Shown here piece after piece: positions 1-5,619 of a DNA stretch of 5,619 nt. Position numbers and translations under genes: made by a program. Within the stretch, counting starts at the first letter, position 1; each line of letters starts with the position of its first letter. The stretch lies in NCBI GenBank assembly GCA_018240935.1, contig JAFEEV010000016.1, positions 1 to 5,619 on the forward strand, read 5' to 3'. This stretch comes from Pseudomonadota bacterium (GTDB taxonomy: Bacteria > Pseudomonadota > Gammaproteobacteria > Burkholderiales > Nitrosomonadaceae). The notes below the pieces were generated by a model, which was given only the letters and a program-made list of their open reading frames with translations, had not been told where the DNA came from and did not search any database.

Positions 1-147
1 GATTTTCGGATAATCGGCTTGCAGGCGTTTCAGCGAGGCAAATCGATGCGATGCATTGCTAGCGCTGAAATCGTCGATCGGCGGTAGCACGCTCAAGTCT
101 TTCAAGCCTAGAAAAACGATGAGGTTGCGCGGGCCGGTTGGCGCGAT
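1..147 (-). CDS. Possible partial protein of unknown function, no canonical start codon
   Basis: This minus-strand frame is open from an in-frame TGA at 178-180 to the left edge, 59 codons without a stop. I do not recognise the product. From the putative start at 147 it reads A-P-T-G-P-R-N-L-I-V-F-L-G, then a mixed soluble-looking stretch (LPPIDDF near residues 22-28, RLQADYPKI at the edge). A very strong purine-rich ribosome binding site (minus-strand AAGGGGGAGGGAAGG, 163-149) sits six bases before an ATC codon at 147-145. That is ideal spacing, but the codon is not a normal start. The next in-frame candidates are TTG at 105 and GTG at 90, which lack a good binding site. It would follow the PH-domain gene on the same strand after about 73 nt and could be co-transcribed with it. 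Alternatives are a mutated start (pseudogene), a rare ATC start, a sequencing error, or a chance open frame. The frame itself is seen directly; that it codes is an inference. Confidence 0.35.
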   Translation of the reverse strand, partial: MAPTGPRNLIVFLGLKDLSVLPPIDDFSASNASHRFASLKRLQADYPKI

Positions 148-148
148 G

Positions 149-163
149 CCTTCCCTCCCCCTT
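149..163 (-). promoter_or_regulatory. Strong Shine-Dalgarno-like tract before the edge frame
   Basis: On the minus strand this reads AAGGGGGAGGGAAGG, with a perfect GGAGG core at 158-154. It lies about 58 nt downstream of the stop of the PH-domain gene. No ATG, GTG or TTG follows at usable spacing in the open frame; the triplet at the expected place is ATC (147-145). The tract is the main reason to suspect that a real gene begins here. Confidence 0.45.
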
Positions 164-220
164 AACGATACATTTGATCAGCAACGCAAAAATCTATATC
201 CACTGTTCGCTCAAAATCAA

Positions 221-721
221 TCAGGTTGGCGAGTTTTTCCGGCTGGCTTTGTTTTTCTTAGCGTTGTTTCTGGAATCCTTGTCCGCGGCTTTTGTCCGGG
301 TGTTCTTGCGGCCAACGATCAATTTTTCCTTACCCAGCTTCTGTATGAATCTCGTTTTATCAAGCGGCGAGACAATGATGGCTTTATCTTCCCCGTAGAT
401 GATTTCCAGGCGGTCAAACGACAAAGCCGGGCTTGCCGATGCACTATGCGTCTCCTGCACGGATACGATCGATTGAATGGAAATGTTCCAGGAAAATGGC
501 CCGCTGATAATCTTGAGATCATCGTCCGTCACGATGTACCGGGTTGAAGCATACAACCAGACCGGGAAACCGGCGCCCAGAATCAATATGATCGCGGCAA
601 ACACGTAATTGAACGTTCCGCCGACCATCAGCGCGACCGATGCGCCCATCAGACAGGCTGAGATCGAAAGCAATAAACAAACCAGAACCCAGTTATCGAC
701 TTTAGATTTGAAGACATGCAT
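221..721 (-). CDS. Membrane-anchored bacterial PH-domain (YyaB-like) protein
   Basis: This is a 166-residue protein of unknown specific function. Two hydrophobic segments, about residues 11-33 and 36-57, are predicted membrane helices forming a hairpin. Residues about 58-131 resemble the bacterial PH-like fold of the YyaB-like family (bPH_4): TRYIVTDDDLKIISGPF at 60-76, then SPALSFDRLEIIYG at 97-110, then SPLDKTRFIQKL at 118-129. That order (a T-x-Y-x-V/I opening, a GPF turn, SPALS-DRLEI, then a closing helix) is what I recall for the family. The last 30 residues are an unstructured, basic tail with 11 Lys/Arg and only 2 acidic residues. Such proteins are generally uncharacterised membrane proteins. 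The ATG at 721-719 gives the full first helix; the site before it is only a weak AAAGA. The gene runs divergently from carA and shows no link to carbamoyl phosphate metabolism. The domain call is from memory of the family motif. Confidence 0.8.
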   Translation of the reverse strand: MHVFKSKVDNWVLVCLLLSISACLMGASVALMVGGTFNYVFAAIILILGAGFPVWLYASTRYIVTDDDLKIISGPFSWNISIQSIVSVQETHSASASPALSFDRLEIIYGEDKAIIVSPLDKTRFIQKLGKEKLIVGRKNTRTKAADKDSRNNAKKNKASRKNSPT

Positions 722-795
722 GATTTAATCTTTATGAAATTGAACAGACGAGACCATGCGCATTTTACTCATTCTTGGCTGCCGTCAATATCCGC

Positions 796-801
796 ATTAT
801 A
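796..801 (-). promoter_or_regulatory. Possible -10 box for the leftward PH-domain gene
   Basis: The minus strand has a perfect TATAAT here, 74 nt upstream of the ATG at 721. No convincing -35 box stands at 16-18 bp: the hexamer 17 bp upstream is GGGAAA, and the nearest TTGACA-like hexamer, TTGCAG at 829-824, is 22 bp away. It is plausible but weak as a sigma-70 promoter. Confidence 0.3.
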
Positions 802-870
802 AAATCAACCCGGAAATTTTTCCCTGCAAGCGCTTTAAAGATAAAACCCGAATCCCTATGATTTTTCGCA

Positions 871-894
871 ACCGCACAAGATCAATCGTGCGGT
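871..894. repeat. Perfect 7-bp inverted repeat (hairpin or operator-like)
   Basis: ACCGCAC (871-877) and GTGCGGT (888-894) are perfect reverse complements separated by 10 nt. No T-run follows on either strand, so it does not look like an intrinsic terminator. It lies about 77 nt upstream of the carA -10 candidate and about 70 nt upstream of the leftward one, so a regulator binding site is possible. Function is unknown. Confidence 0.4.
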
Positions 895-947
895 GCTCCG
901 ATAGGCGCGAATATAGGGCAATTTCGCTATGAGTAAAAGCGCGCGCA

Positions 948-976
948 TACAAAAACAAACCATTTTCACGTATAAT
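948..976 (+). promoter_or_regulatory. Candidate carAB promoter
   Basis: A perfect TATAAT -10 box lies at 971-976. The hexamer 17 bp upstream, TACAAA at 948-953, matches TTGACA at only three positions, so the -35 is weak and an activator may be needed. Transcription would begin near 983, giving a leader of about 220 nt before the carA GTG. It is the best rightward promoter I can see between the PH-domain gene and carA. The palindromic element starts 28 nt after the -10 box and so would be transcribed. Confidence 0.5.
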
Positions 977-1004
977 TCCGCCTTCAATAGCCGGGGCATC
1001 CTAA

Positions 1005-1144
1005 GGAAGCTCTGAAAAACCACTGCACTCGGCCATGCCGCGTTGAAATCAGATTTAAAATGCTTGTTTACCCTTTGTAAACTGCGCTTTTCCATCCGAT
1101 TCCGCTTTGCCTGGCCTTCGCTCGCGATCTTTTTCAGAACTTCT
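1005..1144. mobile_element. MITE-like palindromic element in the carAB leader
   Basis: This is a 140-bp non-coding element with 15-bp terminal inverted repeats: GGAAGCTCTGAAAAA at 1005-1019 and TTTTTCAGAACTTCT at 1130-1144, 13 of 15 positions complementary. The inside is also an imperfect palindrome. GTTTAC (1066-1071) and GTAAAC (1077-1082) flank a CCTTT loop whose centre (1074) nearly coincides with the centre of the whole element (1074.5). Paired blocks such as GGCC at 1031-1034 and 1113-1116 are also symmetric. It has no transposase, so any movement would need an enzyme acting in trans; the ends resemble those I recall for IS5-type elements. The flanks (CTAA left, TCAA right) are not an exact target duplication, which suggests an old or decayed insertion. 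A folded, repeated regulatory RNA element that is not mobile is the alternative. Confidence 0.65.
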
Positions 1145-1149
1145 TCAAC

Positions 1150-1169
1150 GACGGTTTCCGGTCCTTTTT
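1150..1169 (+). terminator. Weak terminator- or attenuator-like hairpin
   Basis: GACGG (1150-1154), a TTT loop, and CCGGTC (1158-1163) can pair as a five-base-pair stem with one bulged G. C and a run of five T (1165-1169) follow. The layout of stem then T-run resembles an intrinsic terminator or attenuator placed between the palindromic element and the carA ribosome binding site. The stem is short, so it would be inefficient at best and may be chance. Confidence 0.2.
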
Positions 1170-1189
1170 CCCAGATCTTGTCAGTATCC

Positions 1190-1195
1190 AAGGAG
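1190..1195 (+). promoter_or_regulatory. carA ribosome binding site
   Basis: AAGGAG is a near-perfect Shine-Dalgarno sequence, separated by seven consecutive T from a GTG at 1203. This spacing decides the carA start in favour of the GTG over the in-frame ATG at 1107, which lies inside the palindromic element and has no binding site. Confidence 0.85.
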
Positions 1196-1202
1196 TTTTT
1201 TT

Positions 1203-2357
1203 GTGTCACAACGACCGCACGCCATCCTCGCACTTGCCGATGGAACAATTTTTCGTGGCGTGTCTATTGGTGTAGCCGGTATCAATACCGGCGAAGTAGC
1301 ATTCAATACGGCAATGACCGGTTATCAGGAGATATTGACCGATCCTTCTTATTGCCGCCAAATCATTACATTGACTTACCCGCATATCGGTAACACCGGC
1401 ACCAATCCGGAAGATTATGAATCCGGCAATATCGATAAAGTATACGCGGCCGGTTTAGTGATCCGCGATCTGCCGCTCATGGCAAGCAATTTCCGTAAAA
1501 CGCGCACATTACCCGAGTTCCTCCAAGAGCAGAACGTCGTTGCCATTGCCGAAATCGATACGCGCAAACTGACGCGGATTTTGCGTGAAAAAGGCGCGCA
1601 ATCCGGATGCATCATGGCGGGTGATGTGGATGAAGAACAGGCATTAAAGACTGCCCGGGCATTCCCCGGATTGGCCGGCATGGATCTCGCCAAAGTAGTC
1701 AGTTGCCGTCAACCGTACACCTGGAGCGAAGGCGAATGGTCATTGGAAGGGGGTTTTCGTATTCCCGGCAATCCGCAATATCATGTCGCCGCTTTTGATT
1801 TCGGCATCAAACGCACGATTTTGCGCAAACTGGCGCAGCGCGGTTGTAAGGTCACGGTATTCCCGGCGCAAACAGCGGCTGAGGAAATTCTAAAAATACA
1901 ACCGGATGGGGTATTTCTCTCGAATGGCCCCGGCGATCCGGAACCGTGCGATTACGCCATCTCCGCCACACAAACGTTGCTGCAAAAAAACATTCCGGTT
2001 TTCGGCATTTGCCTCGGCCATCAACTGCTCGGCCTGGCCAGCGGCGCGCGTACCGTCAAAATGAAATTCGGCCATCACGGCGCCAATCATCCGGTGCAGG
2101 ATGTGGCCAGCGGCAAGGTGATCATCACCAGCCAGAACCACGGTTTTGCCGTCGATGCCAGCACACTGCCCGCGATCGCGCGGGTTACGCATGTATCGCT
2201 GTTCGACGGCAGCCTGCAAGGATTTGAACTGACCGACAAGCCCGCCTTCTGTTTTCAGGGCCATCCGGAAGCCAGCCCCGGGCCGCATGAAGCGGATTAT
2301 TTGTTCGACAAGTTCATCGCCATGATGCAGCGCCATAAAAACCGGCACTCCCAATAA
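1203..2357 (+). CDS. carA: Carbamoyl-phosphate synthase small (glutaminase) subunit
   Basis: This cytoplasmic subunit hydrolyses glutamine and passes ammonia to CarB for carbamoyl phosphate synthesis, feeding arginine and pyrimidine pathways. From the GTG at 1203 it has 384 residues; the E. coli protein has 382. The N-terminal CPSase small-chain domain (about 1-150) contains FNTAMTGYQEILTDPSY and IDTRKLTRILREKGAQ. The C-terminal class I glutamine amidotransferase domain (about 190-375) contains LSNGPGDPEPCDYA and the nucleophile elbow FGICLGHQ with Cys270. GHPEASPGPHEADY supplies His354 and Glu356 and completes the triad (E. coli Cys269, His353, Glu355). A longer reading from the ATG at 1107 adds 32 residues with no family match, encoded partly by the palindromic element. 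The gene is followed after 27 nt by carB, so one operon is likely. Regulation by arginine or pyrimidines is usual in the family, but no operator is recognisable here. Confidence 0.98.
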   Translation: MSQRPHAILALADGTIFRGVSIGVAGINTGEVAFNTAMTGYQEILTDPSYCRQIITLTYPHIGNTGTNPEDYESGNIDKVYAAGLVIRDLPLMASNFRKTRTLPEFLQEQNVVAIAEIDTRKLTRILREKGAQSGCIMAGDVDEEQALKTARAFPGLAGMDLAKVVSCRQPYTWSEGEWSLEGGFRIPGNPQYHVAAFDFGIKRTILRKLAQRGCKVTVFPAQTAAEEILKIQPDGVFLSNGPGDPEPCDYAISATQTLLQKNIPVFGICLGHQLLGLASGARTVKMKFGHHGANHPVQDVASGKVIITSQNHGFAVDASTLPAIARVTHVSLFDGSLQGFELTDKPAFCFQGHPEASPGPHEADYLFDKFIAMMQRHKNRHSQ

Positions 2358-2384
2358 TTACGCCCCATTTATCCGTTAGAAAGT

Positions 2385-5300
2385 ATGCCTAAACGTACCG
2401 ACATTCAATCCATTCTCATCATCGGTGCCGGCCCGATCATCATCGGCCAGGCTTGCGAATTCGACTATTCCGGCGTGCAAGCCTGCAAAGCTTTGCGCGA
2501 AGAAGGTTATCGCATCATTCTGGTGAACTCGAATCCCGCCACCATCATGACCGATCCGGAAATGGCCGATGCGACCTATATCGAGCCGATCACCTGGACC
2601 ATGATCGAAAAAATCATCGAAATCGAACGGCCGCAAGCGTTGCTGCCCACGATGGGCGGACAAACCGCGCTGAACTGCGCGCTCGATTTGGTCAAACATG
2701 GTGTGCTGGAAAAATACGGCGTCGAACTCATCGGCGCTTCGCGCGAAGCCATCGACATGGCGGAAGACCGGGAAAAATTCAAGCAGGCGATGACCCGTAT
2801 CGGCCTGGGCTCGGCGCGTTCGGCCGTGGCGCACAGCCTGGAAGAAGCCATGCAGGTTCAAGCGATGCTGGGTTATCCGGTCATTATCCGCCCTTCCTTC
2901 ACGATGGGCGGCAGCGGCGGCGGCATTGCCTACAACCGCGAAGAATTTCTCGACATTTGCGAGCGCGGCTTGAAAACCTCGCCCACCAAGGAATTACTGA
3001 TCGAAGAATCGGTAATCGGCTGGAAAGAGTATGAAATGGAAGTGGTGCGCGATAAAAACGACAATTGCATCATTGTGTGCTCGATCGAGAATCTCGATGC
3101 GATGGGCGTGCACACCGGCGATTCGATTACCGTTGCACCGGCGCAAACGCTGACGGACAAAGAATATCAACTGATGCGCAACGCGTCGATCGCGGTGTTG
3201 CGGGAAATCGGCGTGGAAACCGGCGGTTCCAATGTGCAGTTTGCGATCAATCCGGACAACGGCCGCATGCTGGTGATCGAGATGAATCCGCGCGTATCGC
3301 GCTCATCCGCTTTGGCATCGAAAGCAACCGGGTTTCCCATTGCCAAAATTGCCGCCAAACTCGCCGTCGGCTACACCCTGAACGAGCTGGGCAACGACAT
3401 TACCGGCGGCGTCACGCCGGCATCGTTCGAGCCGGCGATCGATTACGTCGTTACCAAGGTGCCGCGCTTCGCTTTTGAAAAATTCCCGCAAACCAACGAT
3501 CGTCTGACCACGCAAATGAAATCGGTCGGCGAAGTCATGGCGATCGGCCGCACGTTTCAGGAATCGTTGCAAAAAGCCTTGCGCGGCCTGGAAACCGGTG
3601 TTGACGGCCTGGACGAAAAAACCGATAACCTGGAAACCATTCATACCGAACTGGCCAATCCCGGTCCCGACCGGATCTGGTACATTGCCGACGCGTTCCG
3701 CTGCCAGCTGTCGCTGGAAGAAGTGCATCAATTGACGCATATCGATCCTTGGTTTCTGGCGCAAATCGAGGACTTGGTCAAACAGGAACAAGCGCTGGCC
3801 GGCGTGGCGCTGGAAACGCTGGATCGTCCGGCGCTGCGCAAGCTGAAACGCAGCGGTTTTTCCGACCGCCGTCTGGCCAAGCTGCTTAATGCCGGACAAA
3901 GCGCGGTTCGTGCGCGCCGGCATCAGCTCAATCTGCGGCCGGTCTATAAACGTGTCGACACCTGCGCGGCCGAGTTCGCAACCAGCACCGCGTATATGTA
4001 TTCGACGTACGAAGATGAGTGCGAATCCAATCCGTCCAGCAAAAAGAAAATCATGGTGCTGGGCGGCGGCCCTAACCGCATCGGGCAAGGCATCGAATTC
4101 GACTACTGCTGCGTACATGCGGCCTTGGCGCTGCGGGAAGACGGTTTCGAAACCATCATGGTGAACTGCAACCCGGAAACGGTGTCGACCGACTACGATA
4201 CATCCGATCGGTTGTATTTCGAGCCGCTGACGCTGGAAGACGTGCTCGAAATCGTCGCGGTGGAAAAACCCGCTGGCGTGATCGTGCAGTACGGCGGACA
4301 AACGCCGCTCAAGCTGGCGCGCGACCTGGAAGCCAACGGCGTGCCGATTATCGGCACCAGTCCCGACATGATCGATTGCGCCGAGGATCGCGAACGCTTC
4401 CAGAAAATGCTGCATCAGCTCGGCTTGAAGCAACCGCCTAACCGCACCGCCCGTAATCCCGAAGCGGCTTTGATCGCCGCCGAAGAAATCGGTTATCCGC
4501 TGGTGGTGCGGCCGAGTTATGTTTTGGGCGGACGCGCCATGGAGATCGTGCATGAGAAAGCCGATCTGGAACGGTATATGCGTGAGGCCGTCAAAGTCTC
4601 CAACGATTCCCCGGTTTTGCTGGATCATTTTCTGACCAACGCCACCGAGGTCGATGTCGATGCCATATACGATGGAGAAACCGTGCTGATTGGCGGCATC
4701 ATGGAACACATCGAACAGGCCGGCGTGCATTCCGGCGACTCAGCGTGTTCGCTGCCAACTTTCAATTTATCCCCGGAAACACTCGGTGAGTTGCGGCGGC
4801 AAACCGCCGAAATGGCGCGCGCACTGCATGTCGTCGGATTGATGAACGTGCAGTTCGCGATCCAGGACAATACGGTATACGTCCTCGAAGTCAATCCCCG
4901 GGCATCCCGCACGGTACCCTTCATTTCCAAGGCAACCGGCCTGCAGCTGGCTAAAATCGCAGCCCGCTGTATGACAGGTAATAGTCTGATTGCTCAGAAC
5001 ATTACCGAAGAAGTCATACCGGCGTATTATTCGGTCAAAGAAGCGGTTTTCCCTTTCATCAAGCTTCCCGGTGTGGATACGATACTGGGGCCGGAAATGA
5101 AGTCGACCGGAGAAGTCATGGGAATGGGCGCCACATTCGCCGAAGCGTTTATCAAATCGCAATTGGCAACCGATGTTCGTCTGCCCGCAGCGGGTAAGAT
5201 TTTTATTAGTGTGCGGCAATCCGACAAGCCGCATGCGGTTGAAATCGCACGCAACCTGGCCGGACTCGGCTTTACCCTTTACGCCACGCGCGGCACCGCC

Positions 5301-5594
5301 GCCGCCATAACCGAGGCAGGCATCGACGTCATCGTGATTAATAAGGTGGCGGAAGGCCGCCCGCACATTGTCGATATGATCAAAAACGGAGAGATCAGCC
5401 TGATTATCAATACGGTAAAAAACCAGCGCAGCGCGATAAGGGATTCTTATTCGATCCGTCATGCCGCGCTTCAGGCAAAAGTGACTTACTATACGACGTT
5501 AGCGGGAGCGCGCGCAGCCTGTGTCGGCATTACCAACAGACGCGAACTGCAAGCGTATAATTTGCAGAAATTGCATGTGCAACTCAAGGCATAA
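2385..5594 (+). CDS. carB: Carbamoyl-phosphate synthase large subunit
   Basis: This synthetase subunit of 1069 residues (E. coli 1073) uses bicarbonate, ammonia from CarA and two ATP to make carbamoyl phosphate. The carboxyphosphate half (about 1-400) has GAGPIIIGQACEFDYSG, the ATP-grasp loop RPSFTMGGSGGG starting at Arg169, and metal ligands Gln285, Glu299 and Asn301. An oligomerisation region (about 401-550) follows. The second ATP-grasp half (about 555-930) repeats the pattern with GGGPNRIGQGIEFDYC, RPSYVLGGRAMEIV and ligands Gln823, Glu835 and Asn837. The C-terminal MGS-like allosteric domain (about 937-1069) keeps Lys948, Thr968, Thr971, Lys987 and Asn1009, which align with E. coli UMP-site residues; the second residue after Asn1009 is Val instead of Thr. 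The domain is present, so UMP and ornithine control is plausible but not shown. The ATG at 2385 begins MPKRTDI, as in E. coli. Only a weak AGAAAG precedes it, so translation may be coupled to carA. No frameshift or missing catalytic residue was seen. Confidence 0.99.
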   Translation: MPKRTDIQSILIIGAGPIIIGQACEFDYSGVQACKALREEGYRIILVNSNPATIMTDPEMADATYIEPITWTMIEKIIEIERPQALLPTMGGQTALNCALDLVKHGVLEKYGVELIGASREAIDMAEDREKFKQAMTRIGLGSARSAVAHSLEEAMQVQAMLGYPVIIRPSFTMGGSGGGIAYNREEFLDICERGLKTSPTKELLIEESVIGWKEYEMEVVRDKNDNCIIVCSIENLDAMGVHTGDSITVAPAQTLTDKEYQLMRNASIAVLREIGVETGGSNVQFAINPDNGRMLVIEMNPRVSRSSALASKATGFPIAKIAAKLAVGYTLNELGNDITGGVTPASFEPAIDYVVTKVPRFAFEKFPQTNDRLTTQMKSVGEVMAIGRTFQESLQKALRGLETGVDGLDEKTDNLETIHTELANPGPDRIWYIADAFRCQLSLEEVHQLTHIDPWFLAQIEDLVKQEQALAGVALETLDRPALRKLKRSGFSDRRLAKLLNAGQSAVRARRHQLNLRPVYKRVDTCAAEFATSTAYMYSTYEDECESNPSSKKKIMVLGGGPNRIGQGIEFDYCCVHAALALREDGFETIMVNCNPETVSTDYDTSDRLYFEPLTLEDVLEIVAVEKPAGVIVQYGGQTPLKLARDLEANGVPIIGTSPDMIDCAEDRERFQKMLHQLGLKQPPNRTARNPEAALIAAEEIGYPLVVRPSYVLGGRAMEIVHEKADLERYMREAVKVSNDSPVLLDHFLTNATEVDVDAIYDGETVLIGGIMEHIEQAGVHSGDSACSLPTFNLSPETLGELRRQTAEMARALHVVGLMNVQFAIQDNTVYVLEVNPRASRTVPFISKATGLQLAKIAARCMTGNSLIAQNITEEVIPAYYSVKEAVFPFIKLPGVDTILGPEMKSTGEVMGMGATFAEAFIKSQLATDVRLPAAGKIFISVRQSDKPHAVEIARNLAGLGFTLYATRGTAAAITEAGIDVIVINKVAEGRPHIVDMIKNGEISLIINTVKNQRSAIRDSYSIRHAALQAKVTYYTTLAGARAACVGITNRRELQAYNLQKLHVQLKA

Positions 5595-5619
5595 GCAATC
5601 GATCAGTTTTTCTTGATTA

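Larger units (their letters stand above)
722..1004. other. Non-coding divergent intergenic region
   Basis: No believable gene lies between the start of the leftward PH-domain gene and the palindromic element. A 130-codon open frame on the minus strand across 856-1248 is a shadow: it runs antisense over the element and the carA start. The region holds -10 candidates in both directions (801-796 leftward, 971-976 rightward) and a 7-bp hairpin at 871-894. Nothing else in it is strong enough to call. Confidence 0.6.

Noticed and set aside
56..547. A 163-residue plus-strand frame at the left end
   Set aside because: It overlaps the PH-domain gene antisense. The minus-strand product has membrane helices and a recognisable domain, while this one has neither.
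1000..1148. A target-site duplication flanking the palindromic element
   Set aside because: CTAA on the left and TCAA on the right are similar but not identical, so no duplication is claimed.
1196..1202. A T7 run before the carA GTG as a site for UTP-sensitive reiterative transcription
   Set aside because: That mechanism needs the T-run at the transcription start. Starting here would remove the ribosome binding site, and no promoter is placed to start there.
856..1248. A 130-residue minus-strand frame over the carA leader
   Set aside because: It runs antisense through the palindromic element and the carA start, has no recognisable domain, and is the kind of chance frame such elements create.
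3303..4730. A 475-residue minus-strand open frame
   Set aside because: It is a shadow of carB, whose protein is conserved along this whole stretch; the minus-strand translation is rich in His, Phe, Arg and Gln and matches no family I know.
5595..5619. A possible terminator after carB
   Set aside because: Only a 4-bp ATCA/TGAT pairing flanks the T-run and the window ends at once, so no terminator or downstream gene can be called.

Overview
The window is chromosomal sequence from a Gram-negative proteobacterium. It is most likely a betaproteobacterium, and the Nitrosomonas group is my best guess. This rests on how closely the two carbamoyl-phosphate synthetase subunits follow the proteobacterial CarA/CarB pattern, on the moderate base composition, and on the kind of small palindromic element in front of carA. 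The placement is an inference from memory of such genomes, not a search result.

Region by region: positions 1-147 hold an open frame on the minus strand that runs off the left edge. It is preceded by a very strong ribosome binding site but has ATC where the start codon should be. Positions 221-721 (minus) encode a small protein with two membrane helices, a bacterial PH-like domain and a lysine/arginine-rich tail. Positions 722-1202 are non-coding. They separate that leftward gene from the rightward carAB operon and hold possible promoters for both directions, a hairpin, a 140-bp palindromic element with terminal inverted repeats (1005-1144, read here as a MITE), a weak terminator-like hairpin and the carA ribosome binding site. 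Positions 1203-2357 are carA (GTG start) and 2385-5594 are carB, separated by 27 nt. The last 25 nt after carB show no feature I can support.

CarA and CarB together form carbamoyl-phosphate synthetase. CarA releases ammonia from glutamine. CarB uses it with bicarbonate and two ATP to make carbamoyl phosphate for arginine and pyrimidine synthesis. Both look intact, with the expected catalytic residues.

I see no undescribed multi-gene system. The most interesting feature is the palindromic mobile element lying between the best promoter candidate and the carA start, where it would be part of the carAB leader transcript. The second is the apparently lost or non-canonical start codon at the left edge.
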